Origin: Actinomycetes bacterium
GTDB taxonomy: Bacteria; Actinomycetota; Acidimicrobiia; Acidimicrobiales; Bog-793
DNA: 6,843 nucleotides
Assembly (NCBI GenBank): GCA_021821585.1
Contig: JAKACF010000165.1
Location: 1-6,843 of the forward strand
Direction of reading: 5' to 3'
Position numbers and translations under genes: made by a program
In this document: one piece after another, positions 1-5,837 of the stretch
How the letters are laid out: each line of letters opens with the position of its first letter
Position numbering within the stretch: the stretch's first letter is position 1
Notes under the pieces: generated by a model
The model's input: the letters and a program-made list of their open reading frames with translations, nothing else
Told to the model about the DNA's origin: nothing
Databases searched by the model: none

Positions 1-396
1 GCCGAGGCCGACGAGCGTCGCCCAGGCGACGAGCCGGTCGGTGGCCCGGTGCCGGAACCGCCAGCCCACGGTGGCGAGGAAGGCCGTGAGGATGAGCGCC
101 CACAGCAGGATCGAGCCCTGCAGGGCGGACCACATGCCGGTGATGTCGTAGAGCAGCGGCGTCTGCCGGCTGTTGTTGTTCGCCACATAGCTGAGCGAGA
201 AGTCGTGGGTCAGCAGGGCGTGCTCCATCGCCCCGGTCGCGAGCAGGACGCCGACGACGAGGCCGACGAGCGCCCGCGGTGCGGCCCTCAGCAGCGAGTC
301 GCGGCGCAGGGCGAGGCCGAGGGCGAGGCCGAGGACGCCGCCTGCCGCCGAGACGAGCCCGAGCGCGACCCCGATCTGGCCGAGAAGGGCGTTCAC
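1..396 (-). CDS. ccmF: Cytochrome c haem lyase subunit CcmF, N-terminal part (runs off left edge)
   Basis: CcmF is the large membrane core of the System I cytochrome c synthetase, which takes haem from CcmE and attaches it to CXXCH apocytochromes on the outer face of the membrane. Only the first 132 codons are present; the frame is open to base 1. Seen in sequence: a hydrophobic helix at about residues 4-30, a second at about 42-57, then the family's characteristic N-terminal segment HDFSLSYVANNNS (64-76), followed by TPLLYDITGMWSALQGSILLW (about 79-99) leading into a third helix. The tryptophan-rich haem-handling domain would lie outside the window. The start is GTG at 396, sharing GTGA with the ccmE stop, so the two genes overlap by 4 nt and are presumably translationally coupled; no strong Shine-Dalgarno is visible. 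The first helix contains a 12-bp tandem duplication. Family identity is confident; the full length cannot be judged. Confidence 0.9.
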   Translation of the reverse strand, partial: MNALLGQIGVALGLVSAAGGVLGLALGLALRRDSLLRAAPRALVGLVVGVLLATGAMEHALLTHDFSLSYVANNNSRQTPLLYDITGMWSALQGSILLWALILTAFLATVGWRFRHRATDRLVAWATLVGLG

Positions 397-863
397 GAGT
401 TCGCCCGCACCCGGTTCGGGTGCTCAGCGATGTACTGCTGGGAGTGCTTCACCATGATCTGGTCCGAGGAGAAGACGTCGGTCGAGCCGACGAAGTGGCC
501 GACGACCACGACCGGCAGGCCCGGCTTGAACATCTGGGGCGGGTCCCCGGCGTTCTCGACGTGGATCGTGGCGCCGCCCTGGCGGATGTCGAAGCTCACC
601 TCGTTCGTGCCGACCCGGTGGACGGTCCCGTGCACGACCGTGCCCTCGAGCTGGAAGGTCGAGTTCCCGAGCTGCGCCCGCTGGGCGATCGCCTGGTTGG
701 CGGTCCGGAAGAAGACGATGGCCGAGGTGAGGCCCTTGTACACGAGGAAGCCGAGGGCGGCGACGATCACGAGGCCGACGACGGCGAGACGGCGAGGGCT
801 GGCGGTCCCCTGGCGGGCGGGGCGGGTGCCGGCGGCACCCGGTGCAGCCGTACGGGTGCTCAT
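393..863 (-). CDS. ccmE: Haem chaperone CcmE
   Basis: CcmE binds haem covalently outside the cytoplasmic membrane and carries it from CcmC to CcmF. The 156-residue protein matches the family's length. It has a basic N-terminus, one membrane anchor at about residues 25-42, then a beta-rich OB-fold-like domain with the conserved segments QLEGTVVHGTV (71-81) and GLPVVVVGHFVG (115-126). The haem-attachment motif is H140-SQQ-Y144, the standard His-x-x-x-Tyr form rather than the Cys-x-x-x-Tyr variant known from some other lineages. The tail after it is short and charged. The start ATG at 863 shares ATGA with the ccmD stop, and AAGGA at 870-874 sits 6 nt upstream. It lies between ccmD and ccmF in a fully overlapping operon, so co-translation is likely. 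Confidence 0.95.
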   Translation of the reverse strand: MSTRTAAPGAAGTRPARQGTASPRRLAVVGLVIVAALGFLVYKGLTSAIVFFRTANQAIAQRAQLGNSTFQLEGTVVHGTVHRVGTNEVSFDIRQGGATIHVENAGDPPQMFKPGLPVVVVGHFVGSTDVFSSDQIMVKHSQQYIAEHPNRVRANS

Positions 864-1015
864 GGCTCGTCCTTGCGACCGGGGGCGGCGCCGTCGGACA
901 GAAGCGGCCCGTCGGCACGGCGCCTCGCCTTGCGCTCCCGGCTCACCACGCTGAGGGCGTACCCGGCGAGGGAGACGAGCACCACGCCGTAGCCAGCCTC
1001 GACGTAGCCGCTCAT
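860..1015 (-). CDS. ccmD: Small membrane protein, CcmD-like
   Basis: A 51-residue protein beginning MSGYVEAGYGVVLV, with one transmembrane helix at about residues 8-25 followed by a strongly basic stretch (RERKARRR, 26-33) and a polar tail. CcmD is a small single-helix protein that sits with CcmC and CcmE and is needed for release of haem-loaded CcmE from the CcmABC complex. CcmD sequences are poorly conserved, so the call rests on size, topology (helix then basic cytoplasmic tail) and exact position between ccmC and ccmE. The start ATG at 1015 shares ATGA with the ccmC stop, and the stop shares ATGA with the ccmE start. A purine-rich GGGAGGGG lies about 8 nt upstream of the start, at 1023-1030. 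It is short enough to be missed by automatic gene callers. Confidence 0.85.
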   Translation of the reverse strand: MSGYVEAGYGVVLVSLAGYALSVVSRERKARRRADGPLLSDGAAPGRKDEP

Positions 1016-1737
1016 ACGAGCACCCCTCCCTCGGCGCGGCGCTCGTCGAGCGCCTGGCGGAGCCCCTCGTCCGCCTCCCGGTCGGCCAGGCCGGCGAGGC
1101 GGTAGCGGTGCGCGGTGAGCCAGGCGTAGGCGAGCGTGAACGAGACGAAGCCGAGCAGGAGCGTCCAGGCCATCGAGCCGTGGACGTAGAGGTGGCGCCC
1201 GCTCAGATCGACCGTCGGGGCCTGGTGGAGGCTGCGCCACCACGACACCGAGAAGTACACGATGGGGACGTCGACGAAGGCGATCAGCGCGGCGATGGCC
1301 GACCGGCGTGCCACCACTTCGGGGTCCCCCGGCACGCGTCGGAGGGCCAGGTACCCGAGGTAGAGGACGAACAACAGCGCAGTGGTCGTGAGCAGCGGGT
1401 CCCAGGTCCACCACACGCCCCAGGTCGGGCGTCCCCAGATCGACCCGGTGACGAGCGTGAGGCCGGTGAAGACCACGCCCACCTCGGCCGAGGCCCCGGC
1501 CAGGCGGTCGAGGCGGGGGTCTCTCGTCCGCGGCCAGAGGTAGCCGAGGCTCGAGAGGAAGGCCATCCCGTAGGCGAGGAAGGCGACCCAGGCCATCGGC
1601 GGGTGGATGTAGAGCAGGCGGACGAGGTCGCCGAAGTTGACGGCGTCCGGCGTCACCCACAGCCCGAGCCACACCGTCGCCGCGATCCCGACCAGCGCCA
1701 GCACGCCGGTCGTCGTGAGGATGCGGGATCGGGTCAT
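1012..1737 (-). CDS. ccmC: Haem-handling membrane protein CcmC
   Basis: CcmC presents haem to CcmE and, with CcmD, forms the haem-CcmE complex from which CcmAB releases holo-CcmE. The protein is 241 residues with about six hydrophobic helices. The hallmark tryptophan-rich motif WGVWWTWDP is at 106-114. Candidate axial haem ligands are H45 in LLYIHPPMAW and H171 in SWWRSLHQ, both in the family's expected flanking contexts; a further histidine (H186, VHGSMAW) lies 15 residues on. The chosen start is ATG at 1737: it shares ATGA with the ccmB stop, has GGAGGA at 1741-1746, and puts the first helix at the N-terminus. A start 27 codons further upstream would add an arginine-rich leader overlapping ccmB and is unlikely. 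Confidence 0.95.
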   Translation of the reverse strand: MTRSRILTTTGVLALVGIAATVWLGLWVTPDAVNFGDLVRLLYIHPPMAWVAFLAYGMAFLSSLGYLWPRTRDPRLDRLAGASAEVGVVFTGLTLVTGSIWGRPTWGVWWTWDPLLTTTALLFVLYLGYLALRRVPGDPEVVARRSAIAALIAFVDVPIVYFSVSWWRSLHQAPTVDLSGRHLYVHGSMAWTLLLGFVSFTLAYAWLTAHRYRLAGLADREADEGLRQALDERRAEGGVLV

Positions 1738-2402
1738 GACTCCTCCAGCAGGGGTCCGAATGCGACGGTCCCGATCGCGACGTAGAGCACGGCGAAGACG
1801 GCGAGGAGCGAGAGCCAACCGAGCCCTCCCGACGGGGTTCCCTTCAGAGCCTCGTCCCAGGCCTTCGTCGCACCGAGCAGCACCGGAGCGGCGACCGGTA
1901 GGAACAGTAGGGGCAGCAGCGTCTCTCTCACCCGCAGCCCCGAGGCGACCGCCCCGTAGACGATGCCGACGGCCGCCAGCCCGACGGTGGCGGCCACGCA
2001 GGCTGCGAAGAGCACGAGGGCGCCCGTGAGACGCGCCCCGTAGAGCACCGCCACGCCGAAGGTGAGCAGGGCCTCGAGGGCGAGCAGCTCGACGGCGACG
2101 GCGAACGCCTTGCCGAGGAAGATCCCGGCGGGGTCGAGGCCCGAGAGCCGCAGCGCGTCCCGGGCGCCGTCGGAGGACTCGACGGCGAAGCTCCGCTGGG
2201 TGGCGAGCACCGAGGAGAGCAGGACGGCGATCCAGAACAGGCCGGCGGAGGCGGGCGCGAGCACCTCACGGCTCGGGCCGAGCGCGAGCCCGAACAACAG
2301 GATGACGGCGGCCGCGAAGGGGAGCACCTGGTTGAGCGCGACACGTGACCGGAATTCGATGCGGAGATCCTTCCCCGCGACGAGGACGGCGTCACGCAAC
2401 AC
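1734..2402 (-). CDS. ccmB: Haem exporter-type ABC permease CcmB
   Basis: CcmB is the membrane partner of the CcmA ATPase; together they couple ATP hydrolysis to release of haem-loaded CcmE from CcmCD. The 222-residue length is typical. Six hydrophobic helices are visible at about residues 24-42, 53-68, 97-120, 127-151, 160-178 and 194-217. Conserved CcmB features include the amphipathic N-terminus (KDLRIEFRSR, 11-20), the segment around 66-74 (LATQRSFAV), the nearby LRLSGLDP (84-91), and the helix-5 region ETLLPLLFLPV (160-170). The start is GTG at 2402, 8 nt after a perfect GGAGGA (2411-2416) lying inside the end of ccmA; the two genes overlap by 11 nt. The next codon is TTG, an alternative start that would change the protein by one residue. 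Confidence 0.93.
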   Translation of the reverse strand: MLRDAVLVAGKDLRIEFRSRVALNQVLPFAAAVILLFGLALGPSREVLAPASAGLFWIAVLLSSVLATQRSFAVESSDGARDALRLSGLDPAGIFLGKAFAVAVELLALEALLTFGVAVLYGARLTGALVLFAACVAATVGLAAVGIVYGAVASGLRVRETLLPLLFLPVAAPVLLGATKAWDEALKGTPSGGLGWLSLLAVFAVLYVAIGTVAFGPLLEES

Positions 2403-3048
2403 CGACGGGCTCCTCCACGACGCGGCCGCCCGCCAGCCGGATCACCCGGTCGCACAGCGGGGCGGCCCGCTCGTGCTCGTGGGAGGAGAGCAGCACGGTC
2501 CGTCCCGCCCGGCGGGAGTCCGAGACGATCTCGTCGAGCAGGTCGCGCCCCTCCTGGTCGAGCCCGGCATGGGGCTCGTCGAGCAGCCACAGCCGGGGGT
2601 CGCGGGCGACGAGGAGGGCGAGGGCGGTGCGGCGGCGCTGGCCGGCGGAGAGCTTCAGGACCTGGGTGGACCGGAGGCGCCCGCCGAGGCCGAGCCGTTC
2701 GGCGGCGACGCCGGCACGCAGCGGGTCCACCCCGAAGGCGCGCAGCGAGTAGCGGAGGTTCTCCTCCACCGTGAGCTCGTCGTAGAGGAAGCTCTGGTGA
2801 CCGAGCAGGCCGACGCTGCGCCGGGCGCCCCGCCGGTCGACGGCAAGGTCGTGCCCGAGGACGACGGCGCGTCCGGAGTGGAGGGGCACGAGCCCGCAGC
2901 ACATGCGGAGCAGGCTCGTCTTGCCGGCGCCGTTCGGCCCGCGCAGGTGCACGACCTCGCCCTCCTCGATCTCGAGCGAGGCTCCCGCGAGGAGGGGGAA
3001 GTGACCGGCGAGGGCAACGGCCTCTCGTAGCGATACGGCAGGCGCCAT
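2392..3048 (-). CDS. ccmA: Cytochrome c maturation ABC transporter ATPase CcmA
   Basis: ATP-binding subunit that pairs with CcmB in System I cytochrome c biogenesis. The 218-residue protein carries a full ABC ATPase set in order: Walker A GPNGAGKT (37-44), Q-loop glutamine Q85 in LLGHQSFLYDELTVEENL, signature LSAGQRRR (133-140), Walker B LWLLDEP (153-159) with catalytic E158, D-loop AGLD (161-164), and H-loop H190 in LLSSHEHE. The short length, the RMCCGLVPLHSG segment and the Q-loop context are typical of CcmA rather than a general transporter ATPase, and ccmB follows directly. The start ATG at 3048 has GAGGG at 3056-3060, 7 nt upstream. It appears to be the first gene of the ccm operon; 65 nt separate it from the gmd stop, so it may have its own promoter or be read through from gmd. 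Confidence 0.95.
   Translation of the reverse strand: MAPAVSLREAVALAGHFPLLAGASLEIEEGEVVHLRGPNGAGKTSLLRMCCGLVPLHSGRAVVLGHDLAVDRRGARRSVGLLGHQSFLYDELTVEENLRYSLRAFGVDPLRAGVAAERLGLGGRLRSTQVLKLSAGQRRRTALALLVARDPRLWLLDEPHAGLDQEGRDLLDEIVSDSRRAGRTVLLSSHEHERAAPLCDRVIRLAGGRVVEEPVGVA
2411..2416 (-). promoter_or_regulatory. Shine-Dalgarno of ccmB inside ccmA
   Basis: A perfect GGAGGA on the minus strand lies 8 nt ahead of the GTG at 2402 and inside the last codons of ccmA. It decides the ccmB start and implies that ccmB initiates on its own site within the overlap rather than only by re-initiation. Confidence 0.75.
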
Positions 3049-3067
3049 GGGACTGCCCTCATGCTAC

Positions 3068-3089
3068 GGGCAGCGCGGCTGCGCTGGCC
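3068..3089 (-). other. Small GC hairpin between gmd and ccmA
   Basis: In the 65-nt gap between the gmd stop and the ccmA start, CAGCGC and GCGCTG form a 6-bp stem (3071-3076 with 3081-3086) around a 4-nt loop, extended by two G-C pairs beyond one mismatch. No T-run follows on the minus strand, so it is not a classical intrinsic terminator. It could weaken read-through from gmd into ccmA or be chance in GC-rich DNA. Nothing else stands out in this gap. Confidence 0.3.
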
Positions 3090-3113
3090 AAGCGGGCCGG
3101 GTCGTCGCCCCTC

Positions 3114-4085
3114 TCAGCCGGTCTGGCCGCGGAGCAGGTCGATGTCGGCGTCGACCATCATCTGGACGAGGTCGGCGAAGCCGACCTCGGTCTTCCAGCC
3201 GATCTCCTCACGGGCCTTCGAGGCGTCGCCGACGAGGAGGTCCACCTCGGCCGGGCGGAAGAAGCGCTCGTCGACCTTGACGTGGCGCTCCATGTCGAGC
3301 GAGGCGCGCTCGAAGGCCACCTCGCACAGCTCTCGCACCGAGTGGGTCTCGCCCGTGGCGATCACGAAGTCGCTCGGCTCGTCCTGCTGGAGCATCGCCC
3401 ACATCGCCCGCACGTAGTCGCCGGCGAAGCCCCAGTCGCGCTTGGAGTCGAGGTTGCCGAGTCGGAGCTCCTCGTCGAGGCCGAGCTTGATCCGGGCCAC
3501 GCCGTAGCTCACCTTGCGCGGCAGGAACTCGAGGCCGCGTCGCGGGCTCTCGTGGTTGAACAGGATCCCCGACGAGGCGTGCAGCTGGTAGCTCTCCCGG
3601 TAGTTGACCGTGATCCAGTGGCCGTAGACCTTCGCCACCCCGTACGGGCTGCGGGGATAGAAGGGGGTCGTCTCCCGCTGCGGCACCTCGAGGACCTTGC
3701 CGAACATCTCCGACGAGCTCGCCTGGTAGAAGCGGATCTCCGGATCGGTGAGCCTGATGGCGTCGAGGATGCGGGTCACGCCCATCGCCGTCACGTCGCC
3801 GGTCAGCACGGGCTGGTTCCAGGAGGTCTTCACGAAGGACTGCGCGGCCAGGTTGTAGACCTCGTTCGGCCGGTGCTCGCGGAGGATCTCGATCATCGAC
3901 ACCTCGTCGAGGACGTCGCCGGAGACGAGGGTGAGCTGGTCCTGGATGTGGGCGATGCGCTCGAAGTTGACGGTGCTCGAGCGCCGGAGCATCCCGACGA
4001 CCTCGTAACCTTTGGACAGCAACAATTCCGCGAGGTAGGAACCGTCTTGTCCCGTGATTCCTGTGATGAGTGCGCGACGCGGCAT
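3114..4085 (-). CDS. gmd: GDP-mannose 4,6-dehydratase
   Basis: Converts GDP-D-mannose to GDP-4-keto-6-deoxy-D-mannose in the cytoplasm, the first step to GDP-fucose, GDP-rhamnose and related sugars. The 323-residue protein is an extended short-chain dehydrogenase. It has the nucleotide-binding glycine motif GITGQDGSYLAELL (9-22), the RRSST loop (34-38) that contacts the cofactor, and the catalytic residues S124 and E126 in ASSSEMFG plus Y148 and K152 in YGVAK. By spacing, S124 stands where the E. coli enzyme has Thr132. The Gmd-specific blocks ILFNHESPRRG (174-184) and KRDWGFAGDYV (215-225) are intact. The length is near the shorter, actinobacterial-style Gmd. The ATG at 4085 lacks a usable Shine-Dalgarno (only AGG at 2 nt) but begins directly before the Rossmann fold. 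The reductase or epimerase that normally follows is not in the window. A divergent glycosyltransferase suggests a glycan context. Confidence 0.95.
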   Translation of the reverse strand: MPRRALITGITGQDGSYLAELLLSKGYEVVGMLRRSSTVNFERIAHIQDQLTLVSGDVLDEVSMIEILREHRPNEVYNLAAQSFVKTSWNQPVLTGDVTAMGVTRILDAIRLTDPEIRFYQASSSEMFGKVLEVPQRETTPFYPRSPYGVAKVYGHWITVNYRESYQLHASSGILFNHESPRRGLEFLPRKVSYGVARIKLGLDEELRLGNLDSKRDWGFAGDYVRAMWAMLQQDEPSDFVIATGETHSVRELCEVAFERASLDMERHVKVDERFFRPAEVDLLVGDASKAREEIGWKTEVGFADLVQMMVDADIDLLRGQTG

Positions 4086-4087
4086 TG

Positions 4088-4102
4088 CCTAGTTCTACTA
4101 GG
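4088..4102. promoter_or_regulatory. 15-bp palindrome in the gmd/glycosyltransferase divergent gap
   Basis: CCTAGT and ACTAGG form a perfect 6-bp inverted repeat around a 3-nt centre. It is AT-rich against a very GC-rich background and ends 2 nt before the gmd start codon. On the minus strand it contains TAGAAC (4097-4092), 4 of 6 bases matching a -10 box, placed so that transcription would begin at or next to the gmd ATG; this fits a leaderless gmd mRNA and the missing Shine-Dalgarno. It could be a core promoter, an operator or both. No convincing -35 box is seen. Confidence 0.45.
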
Positions 4103-4124
4103 TGGCCGGCGAGCCGGAGCACCC

Positions 4125-4130
4125 GGAGGA
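4125..4130 (+). promoter_or_regulatory. Shine-Dalgarno ahead of an ATA start for the glycosyltransferase
   Basis: A perfect GGAGGA lies 5 nt before an in-frame ATA at 4136. The alternative in-frame starts (GTG 4070, TTG 4085, GTG 4160) lack such a site. It is the main reason for placing the glycosyltransferase start at 4136. Confidence 0.55.
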
Positions 4131-4135
4131 CGGCC

Positions 4136-5164
4136 ATAGCCGCCGTCCCGTCCACCGTCGTGTTCGTCGCCCCTGCTCTCGGGGCCGACGACGGGCTCTC
4201 GGCCGCCTCCGAGGTGTGGCAGCGCGCCTTTCGCACCCTCGGCGCCGAGGTGACCACCGTGGCCGGCGACGGCCGGGCGGACCTCGTCCTTCCCGGGCTG
4301 GCGGCCGGCCCGGCGGGCACCCTCGACAAGGACGCCCTGGCGGCGGCGCTCGCCGGCGCCGGGCTCGTCGTCGTGGAGAACCCCTGCTCGGACCGCTTCG
4401 ACGCCGGAGCCGGCTCCTTCCTCCTCGCTCTGTTGCGGGGCCGTCGGGCGCTTCTCCGCCACCACGACCTGCCCTGGCAGCGGCCGGGGTCGACCGACGA
4501 CTCCGCCCCGCCCGACGACGCGTCGTGGCGGCACGTCACGGTCAACGAGCGCTCCCGCCTCGAGCTGTCGGCGAAGGGCGTCCGGGCCGAGACCGTCTAC
4601 AACATGTTCGACGTCGAGGTGCGCCCCGGCGACCGGGAGCGGACGAGAGCCGCCGTCGGCGCCGGCGAGGGGCCCCTCCTCCTCCAGCCGACCAGAGCCG
4701 CGGCCTCGAAGAACGTCGCCGGGGGCCTCCTGCTCGCCTCGCGGCTCGGGGCGAGCTTCTGGCTGCTCGGACCGGTCGAGGCCGACTACCGGGGTGTCCT
4801 CGACCGCCTGCAGGCTGCCTCGCCTGTCAGGTTCCTCACGGGAAAGCCGGCGGAGGTGACCCTCGCCGACGCCTACGCCGCCAGCGACGCCGTGGTCCTG
4901 CCGTCGGCCTGGGAGGGCTTCGGCAACGCCGCCATCGAGTCCGCCCTCTACCGCCGGGCATTCGCGGCGGGCTCCTACCCGGTCGCGAGCGAGCTCCGCC
5001 GCTACGGGTTCTCCTGGTTCGACCCCCGGGACGCGGCGCCGCTCGCCCGCTTCCTCGCCTCGCCCGACCCTCTCGTGCTCGACCGCAACGAGCAGGTCGC
5101 ACGGCTGCGCTTCTCCTCCGAGCAGCTGCCGCAACGGCTGATGGAGATCCTTACTGGGCGGTAA
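4136..5164 (+). CDS. GT-B glycosyltransferase, GT4-like, acceptor unknown
   Basis: A 342-residue putative glycosyltransferase if started at ATA 4136. The first strand of a Rossmann fold follows at once (STVVFVAPALG, 6-16). Later come VVVENPCSDRF (78-88), HHDLPWQR (109-116) and the inter-domain VNERSRLEL (136-144). The nucleotide-sugar domain shows LLLQPTRAAASKN (181-193), with the Arg and Lys of the GT4 phosphate-binding site, then ASFWLLGP and the catalytic-region motif E260-GFGNAAI-E268 (the GT4 E-x7-E signature). The donor and acceptor cannot be read from sequence; divergent gmd suggests, but does not prove, a GDP-sugar or mannose/deoxyhexose link. Start choice: GTG 4160 would cut off half of the first strand, while GTG 4070 and TTG 4085 would add an unrelated arginine-rich leader and run through the gmd start and the palindrome. 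TetR follows after 13 nt. Confidence 0.8.
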   Translation: MAAVPSTVVFVAPALGADDGLSAASEVWQRAFRTLGAEVTTVAGDGRADLVLPGLAAGPAGTLDKDALAAALAGAGLVVVENPCSDRFDAGAGSFLLALLRGRRALLRHHDLPWQRPGSTDDSAPPDDASWRHVTVNERSRLELSAKGVRAETVYNMFDVEVRPGDRERTRAAVGAGEGPLLLQPTRAAASKNVAGGLLLASRLGASFWLLGPVEADYRGVLDRLQAASPVRFLTGKPAEVTLADAYAASDAVVLPSAWEGFGNAAIESALYRRAFAAGSYPVASELRRYGFSWFDPRDAAPLARFLASPDPLVLDRNEQVARLRFSSEQLPQRLMEILTGR

Positions 5165-5177
5165 GGTTGCTGGCGCT

Positions 5178-5816
5178 ATGCCAACCCCCACCGCCACAGC
5201 AACGGCGCCGCGGCGGCGACTGACTGCTGCACGTCGGCGCCGACAACTCATCGACGTCGCCCTCGAGACCTTCGCCAGGTCGGGGTTCAACGCCACCACG
5301 ATGGAGGACATCGCGACGGCGGCCGGCGTGACCAAGCCGCTGCTGTATCAGCACTTCGCCTCCAAGCGGGCGCTGTACCTCGAGCTCATCGACGACGTCA
5401 CCGCCCGCCTCATCGACGAGCTTTCGCGGGCGGCCGGGAGCGAGACGGTCTTCCGCAAGCAGGTTCACGCCGGGATGCTCGCCTACTTCCGCTTCACGAT
5501 CGAGAACCAGTCGGCCGTGCGGATGCTCTACGACGCCCCCCACGACGAGGAGCTCGCCCGGGGCCTGCGCTCCATCCAGGATGCGATCGCCGACTTCGTG
5601 AGCCCGCTCATCGAGGCCGACATCGACGAGGAGCACCGCCGCACGCTCGCCATCGGTGTCGTCGGCATGACAGAGGGAGTGACACGCCACTGGCTCCGCC
5701 AGCGCCACGGCACCGCGCTCGGCCCCGACGAGCTCGAGAAGGAGGCGATGGTGCTCGCCGAGCAGGTGAGCGACCTCGCCTGGAGCGGCCTGCGGGGGGT
5801 GCGCCGGGTCGGCTGA
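5178..5816 (+). CDS. TetR-family transcriptional regulator
   Basis: A 212-residue one-component repressor-type regulator. After a basic N-terminal arm (RRR at 12-14, RRRR at 19-22) comes the TetR DNA-binding domain at about 23-67, including the helix-turn-helix TMEDIATAAGVTKPLLYQHF (41-60) with the family's YxHF ending, then ASKRALYLEL. The rest is an all-helical ligand-binding and dimer domain whose effector cannot be told from sequence. The start ATG at 5178 has no strong Shine-Dalgarno; TAAGGT at 5162-5167, overlapping the glycosyltransferase stop, resembles a -10 box, so a near-leaderless transcript or co-transcription with the glycosyltransferase are both possible. It converges on a hydrolase and acyl-CoA dehydrogenase pair, which are plausible targets, but no operator copy was recognised. 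Confidence 0.93.
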   Translation: MPTPTATATAPRRRLTAARRRRQLIDVALETFARSGFNATTMEDIATAAGVTKPLLYQHFASKRALYLELIDDVTARLIDELSRAAGSETVFRKQVHAGMLAYFRFTIENQSAVRMLYDAPHDEELARGLRSIQDAIADFVSPLIEADIDEEHRRTLAIGVVGMTEGVTRHWLRQRHGTALGPDELEKEAMVLAEQVSDLAWSGLRGVRRVG

Positions 5817-5837
5817 GAGGAGGAGGCGACGGGCCTG

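Noticed and set aside
49..992. Plus-strand open frames opposite ccmF, ccmE and ccmD
   Set aside because: Low-complexity antisense translations of recognised ccm genes; no ribosome binding site or domain.
1928..2902. Open frame of 324 codons spanning ccmB and ccmA in a different minus-strand frame
   Set aside because: Arginine/proline-rich shadow frame; the ccmA and ccmB frames carry all ABC and permease motifs.
3061..3092. Possible ccmA promoter on the minus strand: TAGCAT (3061-3066) with an upstream TTGGCC
   Set aside because: The spacing is 19 nt, the -35 match is weak, and the implied transcription start would fall within or after the ccmA Shine-Dalgarno, removing it.
3208..4545. Open frame of 445 codons on the minus strand overlapping gmd in another frame
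   Set aside because: Arginine/proline-rich shadow of gmd with no family motifs; gmd itself is unambiguous.
3893..5335. Long open frame of 480 codons on the minus strand opposite the glycosyltransferase
   Set aside because: It is the antisense of well-supported genes, crosses the gmd/glycosyltransferase boundary, lacks recognisable motifs, and is explained by the scarcity of stop codons in GC-rich DNA.
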